Notes: generated by a model not told the origin, from the sequence alone. Positions 1-6,178 are shown, numbered from the stretch's first letter. The stretch: DNA of 7,538 bases from Acidimicrobiaceae bacterium (GCA_003455715.1 DMQJ01000143.1:1-7538); one strand, 5' to 3'. Made by a program: numbers and translations.

Positions 1-1353
1 CCACCACCACCCTCGCAGTGGCGAGGCGCCGAGGGTGGCAGCGGCGTCGCGCTGCCCGGAAGGAATCGACCGCAGCACTGGCACGGCCGCGCGCACCACG
101 AACGGGACCGCGACCAGCGCATGGCCGACCGGCACCAGCCACCACTCGCCGCGCCAGTCGAACGGGGCCACGTCGAAGGTGATCAGCATGCCCAAGCCGA
201 CGGTGACTGCAGAGGTGCCGAGCGGCAGCATCATCCCCAGGTCGAGCAGCCGCCCGTGGATGCGTGCCCCGGCGATGGCGAGCGAGGCCAACGCGCCGAC
301 GGCCAGCGCGATCAGCGTGGCGACCGCGGCATACCGCAAGGACGTGGCAACCGAGGCGAGGGCGTCGACGCCGAGTCCTGCGCCGGGCCTCCCCGGCGAA
401 GGGTTGCCGAGCTGGCGCCACGCCGACAGTGTGAAGCGGCCACCGAGCCGCACCGAGCGCACCACCATCACCAGCATCGGCGCCGCCATGACCGCCAGCG
501 TGACAATGGCCGCAATGGGCACGAGGCGACGTTCCTGCCGAGATCGAGGGGCGCGTCGCGGCTCCTGCCCCCGCAGCTCAAGGGCGGCGCGTCGCTGCGC
601 CCGGGACGACCACCACACGACACCGACCAGCAGCAGCATCTGCAGCACGCTGAGCACCGCTGCGCCCGACACGTCGCCGAGTTGCGTGGCGCGGCGAGCG
701 ATCTCCACCTCCAGCGTCGGGTTGGCGGCCCCACCGAGTAGCGCAGCGGCGCCGAACGATGTGAACGTGAAGAGGAACACCACCGATCCGGCTGCGATGA
801 GCGACGGTCGCAGAAGGGGAAGCACCACGTGCGCCACCATCTGCCACGGCGACGCTCCCAAGGTGCGGGCCGCGCCGGTGAGGTCGTGCGGTATCGCCGC
901 CCACATGGAGCCGACGATGCGCACCACGACGGCGATGTTGAAGAACACGTGGGCCACCACGACGGCGCGCCCCGTGCCGTGCCACGACTCGGGCAGCAGC
1001 GCGAGGAACGCTGCGCCGACCACCACGGTGGGCAACATGAACGGAACGGTCACGACGGCCAGCAGCGCTCGCCGCCCCGGGAAGCGGAAGCGGCCGAGCA
1101 CGTAGGCGGGTACGCACCCCAGCGCAAGCGTGATGGCCGTGCTGGCGACGGCCTGCGCGAAGGTGAACCACAGCACCCGACCAAGACCCGGCGCGCCGAG
1201 TGCGTCGGCCACGGAGCCGGGCTCCAGCACGCGTGCCAGCAGGGTGCCCACCGGCCACAGGAAGAACACGGCGAGCACGGTGGCAGGCACCACCGCTAGG
1301 GCCGGTACCAGCCACCGGGGAAGGCGGTTCAGCGAAGGACGATCTGTGTCCAC
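1..1353 (-). CDS. thiP: Thiamine ABC transporter permease ThiP (3' end cut by window edge)
   Basis: This frame is open from a GTG at 1353 to the window edge (451 codons, no stop), so the C-terminus is missing. The product is an inner-membrane permease with two fused transmembrane halves, as in ThiP and the related iron permease FbpB. The first hydrophobic segment is near residues 14-35. The first half carries an EAA-type loop near residue 161 (GAARTLGAS, then P). The second half carries DAAATLGASP near residue 439, just before the edge. These loops contact the ATPase ThiQ. E. coli ThiP has about 536 residues, so roughly 85 or more are missing here. The start lies 25 bases inside thiB, with an AGGA a few bases before the GTG; a later start would cut into the first membrane helix. 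Thiamine specificity is inferred from thiB and thiN in the same operon, because the permease alone could be mistaken for an iron or molybdate type. Confidence 0.9.
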   Translation of the reverse strand, partial: MDTDRPSLNRLPRWLVPALAVVPATVLAVFFLWPVGTLLARVLEPGSVADALGAPGLGRVLWFTFAQAVASTAITLALGCVPAYVLGRFRFPGRRALLAVVTVPFMLPTVVVGAAFLALLPESWHGTGRAVVVAHVFFNIAVVVRIVGSMWAAIPHDLTGAARTLGASPWQMVAHVVLPLLRPSLIAAGSVVFLFTFTSFGAAALLGGAANPTLEVEIARRATQLGDVSGAAVLSVLQMLLLVGVVWWSSRAQRRAALELRGQEPRRAPRSRQERRLVPIAAIVTLAVMAAPMLVMVVRSVRLGGRFTLSAWRQLGNPSPGRPGAGLGVDALASVATSLRYAAVATLIALAVGALASLAIAGARIHGRLLDLGMMLPLGTSAVTVGLGMLITFDVAPFDWRGEWWLVPVGHALVAVPFVVRAAVPVLRSIPSGQRDAAATLGASPLRGWWW

Positions 1354-2357
1354 TCGTCCTGCCACGCCTCACGGTTGGCGGCGATGTCGGCCGGGTCCAT
1401 CGTGTAGGGGTCGGTCGGGGTTGCGCTGAAGCGGACGAACACGTCGGGCAACTCCACGTCGGGGTTCACCGGGTTGACGAACAGGGTGAGCGGCAGCTCG
1501 CGTTGGAAGCGTTCGCTCACGAGGAACTCCACCAGCTGTGCGGCTTCGTCGGCGTGGGCGGTGCCGCGCAGCACACCCGCGTACTCCACCTGGCGGAAGC
1601 ATGTGCCGGTGGCCACGCCGGTGGGGGCGTCGTCGCGCGGAGGGACGGCGAAGACCACCTCGGCCGGTGGGCTGGACGCATAGCTCACCACCAGCGGCCG
1701 GTCGCCTCCGCTGCCGCCGCCCGCTCCGCTGAACCGCTCGTAGTAGGCGGTGGTCCAGCTGTCTTCCACCTCCACACCGTTGTCGCGCAACGCGGACCAA
1801 TACTCCTGCCAGCCGTCAGCGCCGGCGTGGGCAATCGTGGCCAGCAGGAAGGCCAGGCCTGGCGACGATGTGGCCGGGTTCTGGACGACGAGCAGGTCGG
1901 CGTAGGCGGGATCGATGAGGTCGTCGAGGGTCTGTGGCGGTTCGAGGCCCATCTGTTCGAACCAGGCGATGTCGTAGTTGACGCACACGTCGCCGGTGTC
2001 GACTTCGACCGGGCTCCCCTCGAACACTCCTCCCTCGGTGGCGGCCGACAGCAGGGTGTTGTCGACGCCCCACATCACGTCGCCTTCCGGGTTGCCTGCG
2101 GTGAGAACTGCCTTGGTGACCATCGTTCCGGCGTCGCCACCCACCACCACCGTCACCCCGATTCCGGTGGAAGCGGTGAACTCGGCCAGGGCGTCGTTGA
2201 GGGCCGTGCCCTCCGTGGGAAACGAGTCGTAGACGACGAGCGTGATGTCGGCGGGCTCGCCGCTGTCGTTCGGTGCATCGTCGTCGGCGCAGGAGGCGAC
2301 CGAGACCAGCACGAGAGCGGCCGTGAGTAGCCGAGCGGGTAGGGCAAGACTGCGCAT
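1329..2357 (-). CDS. thiB: Thiamine-binding lipoprotein ThiB (ABC transporter substrate-binding protein)
   Basis: The protein has 342 residues and is the extracytoplasmic thiamine receptor of the ThiBPQ importer. A lipoprotein signal is visible: RR-free basic start, hydrophobic stretch, and lipobox VASC with the lipidated Cys at residue 23, followed by an acidic, flexible linker. The mature part matches the TbpA/ThiB family along its length: VYDSFPTEG near the start, then DVMWGVDNTLL, a SSPGLAFLL segment, SWTTAYYERF, VVSYASSPPAE and FRQVEYAGV, and a C-terminal LPLTLFVNPVNPDVELP stretch. The ATG at 2357 overlaps the thiN stop by one base (TGATG), and no Shine-Dalgarno precedes it, so translation is probably coupled to thiN. 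An upstream in-frame extension to 2513 is possible but would overlap the conserved end of thiN and displace the signal peptide. Thiamine could in principle be replaced by a phosphorylated form or a precursor; the riboswitch and thiN make a thiamine compound nearly certain. Confidence 0.93.
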   Translation of the reverse strand: MRSLALPARLLTAALVLVSVASCADDDAPNDSGEPADITLVVYDSFPTEGTALNDALAEFTASTGIGVTVVVGGDAGTMVTKAVLTAGNPEGDVMWGVDNTLLSAATEGGVFEGSPVEVDTGDVCVNYDIAWFEQMGLEPPQTLDDLIDPAYADLLVVQNPATSSPGLAFLLATIAHAGADGWQEYWSALRDNGVEVEDSWTTAYYERFSGAGGGSGGDRPLVVSYASSPPAEVVFAVPPRDDAPTGVATGTCFRQVEYAGVLRGTAHADEAAQLVEFLVSERFQRELPLTLFVNPVNPDVELPDVFVRFSATPTDPYTMDPADIAANREAWQDEWTQIVLR

Positions 2358-3043
2358 CACGGCACCACCACGGTGAGCACACCCGACTCGACAGACACGG
2401 TGACGGGCACGGTGGACTCCTTCACGAGATTGCTGAGGCCGCGAGCCTCGGTGGACGAGAGTTCGGCGTCGACGAGATCCCACTGGCCGCCCTGCACCGT
2501 CACGCCAGTGCACGGGCCGTGGAGGGCGACGACCGAGAACGTGCGGCCGGCATCAAGGGAAAGGCGGGCGGTGTGCCCGGGATGCGCGACGGCGAGTTCG
2601 GTGTCGCCGAGCACGGCGCGCACCGATCGAAACTCGGCAAGTGACGGTGCGCCGAGCGCCAGCATGGTGCCCAGCAGATGGTCGAGCCGATCGAGGGGTG
2701 ACTGCAGCCCTCCCACCACCAGTAGGTCGAACCCCGCGGCCTCGGCCTCGGTGGCTGCAGCGAACCGGGTGGCCTCTGCCAACGCAAGCTCGGTGTCGGT
2801 GAGGTCTTTGTCGGCGGGGTACTCGTCGATGGCGACGCCGTGCTGGTAGGCCCACATGCGGCCGTGAGCGGAGATGGAGTCGAGGTCGCCCACCAGGTGC
2901 GTGGGTGCGATGCCCGCGGCCACTGCGTGGTCGAGCCCGCTATCGGCCGCGACGATGGCGGTGGCAGGGTGGGCGCTTTCGGCGGCAGCAACGGCGGCAG
3001 GCGACAGGGCCCCACCTCCGACGACAACGATCACTTGCGGCAT
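2357..3043 (-). CDS. thiN: Thiamine pyrophosphokinase (thiamine diphosphokinase)
   Basis: The 228-residue cytoplasmic enzyme transfers pyrophosphate from ATP to thiamine, giving thiamine diphosphate (TPP) and AMP. Family signatures are all present: a glycine-rich VVVGGG near residues 6-11, ADSG at 33-36, GDLDS at 52-56, YPADKDLTDTELAL at 75-88, and RLDH at 119-122 in the loop after a GG pair. The C-terminal half (about 140-228) fits the small beta-sandwich thiamine-binding domain. The start chosen is the ATG at 3043, which has GGAGG eight bases upstream (3052-3056). An ATG seven codons earlier, at 3064, lies inside the riboswitch core and has no ribosome binding site of its own, so it is rejected. 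It is the first gene of the thiN-thiB-thiP operon and sits directly under TPP control. Length is normal for the family. Confidence 0.95.
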   Translation of the reverse strand: MPQVIVVVGGGALSPAAVAAAESAHPATAIVAADSGLDHAVAAGIAPTHLVGDLDSISAHGRMWAYQHGVAIDEYPADKDLTDTELALAEATRFAAATEAEAAGFDLLVVGGLQSPLDRLDHLLGTMLALGAPSLAEFRSVRAVLGDTELAVAHPGHTARLSLDAGRTFSVVALHGPCTGVTVQGGQWDLVDAELSSTEARGLSNLVKESTVPVTVSVESGVLTVVVP

Positions 3044-3045
3044 GC

Positions 3046-3137
3046 GCACTCCCTCCGCCGGCATTACCCGGATCAGGTTCTCGGGTCGGTGGTGGCGCCC
3101 ACCCTCTCAGCCCGCCGAACCTGCGAGCTCCCCGTTG
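3046..3137 (-). ncRNA. TPP riboswitch (THI element)
   Basis: Read on the minus strand, this segment has the conserved TPP-aptamer blocks in order: an ACGGGGAGC 5' strand, CTGAGAGGGT (the CUGAGA pyrimidine-sensor core), then ACCTGATC, CGGGTAATGCCGGCG (the GGxUAAUxCCxGCG pyrophosphate-sensor core), and GGAGGGA at the 3' side. The 3' strand GGAGGGAG is also the Shine-Dalgarno of thiN, eight bases from its ATG. This implies translational control by sequestering the ribosome binding site when TPP binds. No hairpin plus U-run follows before the start codon, so a transcription-termination switch is unlikely. The exact ends are estimates from the consensus; P1 pairing is the least certain part. Confidence 0.95.
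3052..3056 (-). promoter_or_regulatory. Ribosome binding site of thiN, inside the riboswitch
   Basis: GGAGG on the minus strand, with eight bases to the ATG at 3043. It is the clearest Shine-Dalgarno in the window and decides the thiN start. It lies in the conserved 3' strand of the TPP aptamer, so ligand binding should hide it directly. Confidence 0.8.
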
Positions 3138-3149
3138 ATGACAACGACG

Positions 3150-3155
3150 ATGCTA
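3150..3155 (-). promoter_or_regulatory. Candidate -10 element for the thiamine operon, overlapping the eamA stop codon
   Basis: TAGCAT on the minus strand fits the TANNNT form of actinobacterial -10 boxes. Its first three bases are the TAG stop of the upstream eamA gene. A start of transcription about seven bases on (near 3142-3143) would fall just before the riboswitch. No -35 of the TTGACA type is visible. The alternative is read-through from eamA. Confidence 0.35.
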
Positions 3156-4088
3156 CCCGGCAGCGGCCTTGGCGCGCTGCGTCACGATGGTGACGGCTGC
3201 CAGCCCGGCGATGACCAGCCCCATGCCCACCACTTGGATGCCGCGCACCGTGGCGTCGAGGAACACGATCGACCAGCCGACGGCGATCGCTGGTTGCGAC
3301 ACCTGCATCATGCTGATGAAGCCGATGGGCACGCTGTGCTGGGCGAACACCATGAGGCCGTGCGCAATGGTGCCGGTGAGCACGGCGAGGATGCCGATGT
3401 AGACAACGGAGCGCCACGTGATGTCGTCGAGTGTTCCGGGGAAAACGAACAGGCCGAGCGGCAGCGTGACCACCGCGGCGATGGGCGTGATAGCGGCCAT
3501 GACGGCGGCCACGGAACGCCCCTGTCGCAAGCTGCGGCTCGTGAGCAGGTAGCCGGCCCACAGCGTCATCGCCGCGACGATCCAGACGACGCCGACCCAG
3601 GAGAAGTCGGTCTTGCCAGGGGGAGCGTTGAACAACACGATGGCCAGCCCGGCGAGCGACACGAGCCCGAAGAGCAGCGCCTTTCCGTTGACCTTCTCGT
3701 GGAACAGCAGGGCACCGGCGGGAACCACGAGGAGGGGAGTGAGCGCACCGGTGAACTCCGCCGCGGCCACGGTGGTCTTGGTGACGCCGGTGAAGAAGAA
3801 GCAGATGTTGAGGCCGAAGAGGATGCCGGGCACCAGCGCGGGCTTGATGTCGGCCCAACTGAGCCAGCGCCGCTCCGTCAACCGGAGGATGACCACCCAG
3901 ATGATGCTGCACACCACCATGCGCCAGAACGCGATGGCAACGCCCGGCGTATCGGCCAGCTTCACCAACGTGGAGCCGAGGCTGAACGAAAGGATCACGG
4001 CCACCAGGGCGACCAGCCCGAGGGTGCGCCCCTGCAGCCGGCGGGTGGAGGCTGGCGGTGTCAGGAGAGGGGCGGCTTCGGTGTTCAC
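3153..4088 (-). CDS. EamA/DMT-family membrane transporter
   Basis: The protein has 311 residues from the GTG at 4088, or 323 from a GTG at 4124. It is a polytopic inner-membrane protein of the drug/metabolite transporter superfamily, with two EamA repeats of about five helices each. The first repeat contains the typical FWRMVVC segment, AEFTGALTPLLVVPAGALLFHEKV and the following GLAIVLF helix. The second repeat ends in a matching SMMQVSQPAIAVGWSIVFLDATVRGIQVVGMGLVIAGL. An Asp stands where the second repeat often has Glu. The substrate cannot be read from the sequence; members export amino acids, nucleosides or other small metabolites. I prefer the 4088 start because TAGCGT lies ten bases before it, while the 4124 GTG has only a GGAG twelve bases away. 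It stands upstream of the riboswitch, so it is not under its control. A role in thiamine transport is possible but unsupported. Confidence 0.88.
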   Translation of the reverse strand: MNTEAAPLLTPPASTRRLQGRTLGLVALVAVILSFSLGSTLVKLADTPGVAIAFWRMVVCSIIWVVILRLTERRWLSWADIKPALVPGILFGLNICFFFTGVTKTTVAAAEFTGALTPLLVVPAGALLFHEKVNGKALLFGLVSLAGLAIVLFNAPPGKTDFSWVGVVWIVAAMTLWAGYLLTSRSLRQGRSVAAVMAAITPIAAVVTLPLGLFVFPGTLDDITWRSVVYIGILAVLTGTIAHGLMVFAQHSVPIGFISMMQVSQPAIAVGWSIVFLDATVRGIQVVGMGLVIAGLAAVTIVTQRAKAAAG

Positions 4089-4098
4089 GTTGTTGGCC

Positions 4099-4104
4099 AC
4101 GCTA
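4099..4104 (-). promoter_or_regulatory. Candidate -10 element of the eamA transporter
   Basis: TAGCGT on the minus strand (TANNNT form), ten bases before the GTG at 4088. If real, it excludes the upstream GTG at 4124 as the start, because that codon would then lie upstream of the transcript. No -35 is recognisable. Confidence 0.3.
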
Positions 4105-4139
4105 CCGACCCGACCGTTCGCCACCCCAGCCGGGCGCTC

Positions 4140-4151
4140 CGACCCGGGTCG
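4140..4151. promoter_or_regulatory. 12-bp perfect palindrome between divergent genes, candidate operator
   Basis: CGACCCGGGTCG reads the same on both strands. It lies between the eamA and SDR starts and covers the place where the SDR -35 box would be. Its half-site CGACCCG recurs at 4106-4112 and, inverted, at 4211-4217. The half-site also occurs by chance elsewhere in this GC-rich window, so regulator binding is only a suggestion. Confidence 0.3.
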
Positions 4152-4168
4152 CGCCGCCCCCGGCAGGC

Positions 4169-4174
4169 GAGAAT
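4169..4174 (+). promoter_or_regulatory. Candidate -10 element of the SDR gene
   Basis: GAGAAT matches four of six bases of TATAAT and ends six bases before the ATG at 4181, so the mRNA would be leaderless or nearly so. No Shine-Dalgarno at a useful distance precedes that ATG, which agrees with this. No -35 is visible. Confidence 0.35.
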
Positions 4175-4180
4175 GGCCAG

Positions 4181-4987
4181 ATGAGCAACGACAACGGGGT
4201 GCTGCAGGGTCGGGTCGCGCTGGTCACCGGTGGTGGCCGCGGCATCGGGCGAGGGATCAGTGAGCTGCTCGCTGCCAACGGTGCCACGGTGGCGGTGAAC
4301 TACCGCAAGGACGCCGAGGCCGCGGCCGACACGGTGGCCGCGATCGAAGCGGCCGGTGGTGCTGCCAAGGCATACGCGGCATCGGTCGACGACGCCGACG
4401 AGTGCGCTGCCATGGTCGACGCAGTGGTGAACGACTTCGGTGGCGTCGACATCTTGGTGTGCAACGCCGGGATCGCCTCGCGCGGCCGGGCGGTCGCCGA
4501 CACCGACCCCGACGAACTGGTGCGGGTGCTCACCACTCACGCCTTCGGCCCGCATCACATGTGCCGGTTGGTGCTGCCCTCCATGCGGGCGCGCTCCACG
4601 CAGCCGGGTGGGCGCGGCGACATCGTGATGATCTCGTCGGTGGCCACCAACTCCATGTCGGCCAACGGTGCCCCCTACAACATGGGCAAGGCGGCCATGG
4701 AGGCGCTGGCCAGCACTCTGGCGAAGGAGGAGCGCCGCAACTTCATTCACGTCAACACGGTGGCTCCGGGCCTGGTGGAGACCGACATGGGGTTGCGCCT
4801 CAGCCGAGCGATGACCGGCAACCGAGACATGACCGACCTGAGGTCACTCGACGCCACCTCGCCGTTCGGCCGGGTGTGCCAGCCGGCCGACATCGCTGAA
4901 GCCGTGCTGTGGCTGTGCAGTCCGGGTAGCGCTTACCTCACCGGGCAGCGCATCGAGGTCGACGGCGGCGCGTCGCGCATGCGCTGA
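4181..4987 (+). CDS. SDR-family NAD(P)-dependent oxidoreductase
   Basis: The 268-residue soluble protein is a classical short-chain dehydrogenase/reductase with a Rossmann fold. The cofactor loop TGGGRGIG is at residues 16-23, NAG at 95-97, the catalytic Ser at 153 (MISS), and the YNMGK triad segment gives Tyr166 and Lys170 with the normal 13-residue Ser-Tyr spacing. NYR at residues 40-42 after beta-2 places an Arg where NADP-preferring enzymes often have one. The C-terminus GQRIEVDGGAS is typical of FabG-like members. The Asn of the usual Asn-Ser-Tyr-Lys tetrad appears replaced by His120 (TTHAFG in place of the common vNLxG). The substrate is unknown: FabG-like 3-oxoacyl reductase, sugar or steroid alcohol dehydrogenases all share this architecture. 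The ATG at 4181 is chosen because translation further upstream has no conserved sequence. It is transcribed divergently from eamA and appears monocistronic. Confidence 0.93.
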   Translation: MSNDNGVLQGRVALVTGGGRGIGRGISELLAANGATVAVNYRKDAEAAADTVAAIEAAGGAAKAYAASVDDADECAAMVDAVVNDFGGVDILVCNAGIASRGRAVADTDPDELVRVLTTHAFGPHHMCRLVLPSMRARSTQPGGRGDIVMISSVATNSMSANGAPYNMGKAAMEALASTLAKEERRNFIHVNTVAPGLVETDMGLRLSRAMTGNRDMTDLRSLDATSPFGRVCQPADIAEAVLWLCSPGSAYLTGQRIEVDGGASRMR

Positions 4988-5013
4988 CCGTGCCCAGCGC
5001 CGGTCAGGCCGGC
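4985..5013. terminator. Convergent-gene inverted repeats, weak terminator candidate
   Basis: Two overlapping inverted repeats lie between the convergent SDR and DUF3048 genes. TGACCG (4985-4990) pairs with CGGTCA (5001-5006), and these arms include the two stop codons. GCCGG (4999-5003) pairs with CCGGC (5009-5013) around a five-base loop. Only two T residues follow, so this is not a canonical intrinsic terminator. Confidence 0.3.
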
Positions 5014-6092
5014 TTCACCTCGATGAGGCCCGGCTCGTCGCGCGGCAACTGCACGAACGTGCGACCCGGCGTGAGCAGGATGGGGGTACCGTCGTCGGCC
5101 GTGAGCGTGAACGGTTCGGTGCGGTCGGCGCGGCTCCACACGCCGTGCACCACCGTTCCGCCGCTGAACACCCACACTTCGCCGTAGCCCACACTCTGCG
5201 CGTCGGGGCTGCCGGAGATACCGGGGAAGTAGGCCATCGCCATCACCACGACGTTGTCGGTGGTGATGAGGTCGCCGTTGCGTTCGTCGTGCGGGCGACC
5301 GTTCTGGCTGCGCTCGTACAGGCCGGTGTCGGGATTCCACGTCCACTCTGTGTCGTAGGAGTCCATCGCCACCTTCACCCCACTCGATGGGTCGCCGCTC
5401 ACTGCGTCGCCCGGCTCGCGGAACTGGAACTGGACCTGGTTGGGGTTGCCGGCCCCCATCGTGGTGCCCACGTCGTAGGCCTTCTCGATGTCGTAGTACA
5501 GGTTGTAGGGCACCTTGGCGAAGTCGACCCGGAAGCACGAGTTGCGGCAGTACTGCGGGCTGAGGTTCACCAGGTCGCTGTCGTCGATGGCCCGGGTGAC
5601 GGTGCCGTTGCCACCCGACCACGCAAGGATCGGCTGGTTGAGTGAGCCGAGCAGGTTCACGTCTTGCAGCCGACCAGAGCGGATGGGGCCGACCGCCTCG
5701 TCGGGGAACTGGCTGTGGAACACCACGGCGAAGCGCGACACGTTGTCGTTGATGAGCTCCTCGAACACGATGTCGGCGACGTTCAGCCCGGTGGGTGGAG
5801 CGTTGTCGTAGTTGCCCACCTTCGCCACCACGACCGGTCGCAGCGCCGTGAGTGCGTCAGGGGCGGGTAGGCCCGTGAGCGGGTACACCGGCTGGGGTGG
5901 CTCCGTGGTGGTGGTGGCGGCCTCGGTGGTGGTGGGCGCCACGGTGGTGGTGGGGGCTGCCTCGGTGGTGGAGGGTGCCGCCGATGTGGGGGCCGGCACG
6001 CTGTCGGCGGCGTCGGTGCCCTGGGCACAAGCGGCGGCGAACGACAGGGCGACGACTGCGGCAGCCTGACGACGGAGGGGAGAGCGACGCAT
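5004..6092 (-). CDS. DUF3048 (YerB-like) lipoprotein
   Basis: The 362-residue protein is a predicted membrane-anchored lipoprotein outside the cytoplasmic membrane. The signal peptide has basic residues, a hydrophobic core and a lipobox AAAC with Cys22. A Thr/Ala/Pro-rich stalk (about residues 33-68) follows. The DUF3048 N-terminal domain begins near residue 70, with RPVVVAKVGN (85-94), ADIVFEE (106-112) and the family motif GPIRSGR (135-141). The second domain lies in the last third, around GEVWVFSGGTVVHGVWSR and the FVQLP end. The family includes Bacillus YerB; its biochemical role is not established, so no function is assigned. Two close cysteines (182 and 186, in YCRNSCFR) could form a disulfide. 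The frame stays open upstream to 6815, but that extension runs antisense to the NfuA-like gene; the signal peptide fixes the ATG at 6092. It is divergent from the NfuA-like gene. Confidence 0.88.
   Translation of the reverse strand: MRRSPLRRQAAAVVALSFAAACAQGTDAADSVPAPTSAAPSTTEAAPTTTVAPTTTEAATTTTEPPQPVYPLTGLPAPDALTALRPVVVAKVGNYDNAPPTGLNVADIVFEELINDNVSRFAVVFHSQFPDEAVGPIRSGRLQDVNLLGSLNQPILAWSGGNGTVTRAIDDSDLVNLSPQYCRNSCFRVDFAKVPYNLYYDIEKAYDVGTTMGAGNPNQVQFQFREPGDAVSGDPSSGVKVAMDSYDTEWTWNPDTGLYERSQNGRPHDERNGDLITTDNVVVMAMAYFPGISGSPDAQSVGYGEVWVFSGGTVVHGVWSRADRTEPFTLTADDGTPILLTPGRTFVQLPRDEPGLIEVKPA
5895..5972 (-). repeat. Low-complexity stalk coding repeat in the DUF3048 gene
   Basis: Imperfect tandem units rich in ACC/ACG Thr codons encode residues 41-66, with a TTTEAA/TTTVAP pattern (on the plus strand, runs of GGTGGTGG). 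It forms a flexible Thr/Ala/Pro spacer that holds the domain away from the membrane anchor. Copy number is likely to vary between strains, and the tract creates misleading open frames on the other strand. Confidence 0.7.
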
Positions 6093-6099
6093 GGCGTCG

Positions 6100-6105
6100 A
6101 TTGTG
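6100..6105 (-). promoter_or_regulatory. Candidate -10 element of the DUF3048 lipoprotein gene
   Basis: CACAAT on the minus strand matches four of six bases of TATAAT and ends seven bases before the ATG at 6092, so transcription would begin at or next to the start codon. No Shine-Dalgarno is present before the ATG. Confidence 0.35.
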
Positions 6106-6133
6106 GCACCGACGTCCGTCGCGTTGGTGGCAC
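6103..6133. promoter_or_regulatory. Repeats in the divergent DUF3048/nfuA intergenic region, candidate operator
   Basis: GTGGCAC occurs twice as a direct repeat (6103-6109 and 6127-6133), 24 bases apart. Between the copies lies an inverted repeat, CGACG (6110-6114), two bases, then CGTCG (6117-6121). The cluster sits just upstream of the DUF3048 -10 candidate and could bind a regulator of either gene. No known regulator site is recognised. Confidence 0.25.
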
Positions 6134-6172
6134 TGTGATGCCGCCGGACGAGACCCTCGGCGCAACCGGCGG

Positions 6173-6178
6173 TAGCCT
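6173..6178 (+). promoter_or_regulatory. Candidate -10 element of the NfuA-like gene
   Basis: TAGCCT (TANNNT form) ends seven bases before the GTG at 6186, which would make the mRNA leaderless. The GGGAGG next to it (6181-6186) overlaps the GTG itself, so it cannot act as a Shine-Dalgarno for that codon. Confidence 0.4.

Noticed and set aside
35..1105. Plus-strand open frame of 356 codons over thiP
   Set aside because: Ser/Thr/Arg/Ala-rich with no domain; it is a shadow of the permease frame, whose own open frame lacks a stop inside the window.
1200..2330. Long plus-strand open frame (376 codons) antisense to thiB and thiP
   Set aside because: Its product has biased composition with no domain, while the opposite strand matches ThiB from end to end. 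Long open antisense frames are normal at this GC content.
3153..3180. Rho-independent terminator between eamA and the riboswitch
   Set aside because: No stem followed by a T-run is visible in the short gap.
2874..4184. Long plus-strand open frame (436 codons) across thiN, the riboswitch and eamA
   Set aside because: It is rich in His, Asp, Glu and Arg, as expected from the antisense of membrane-protein codons, and it crosses three well-supported minus-strand features.
5895..5985. GGTGGTGG-rich tract as a CRISPR or non-coding repeat
   Set aside because: The units are short, contiguous and coding, and they explain a Thr/Ala/Pro stalk on the minus strand. There are no unique spacers between repeats.
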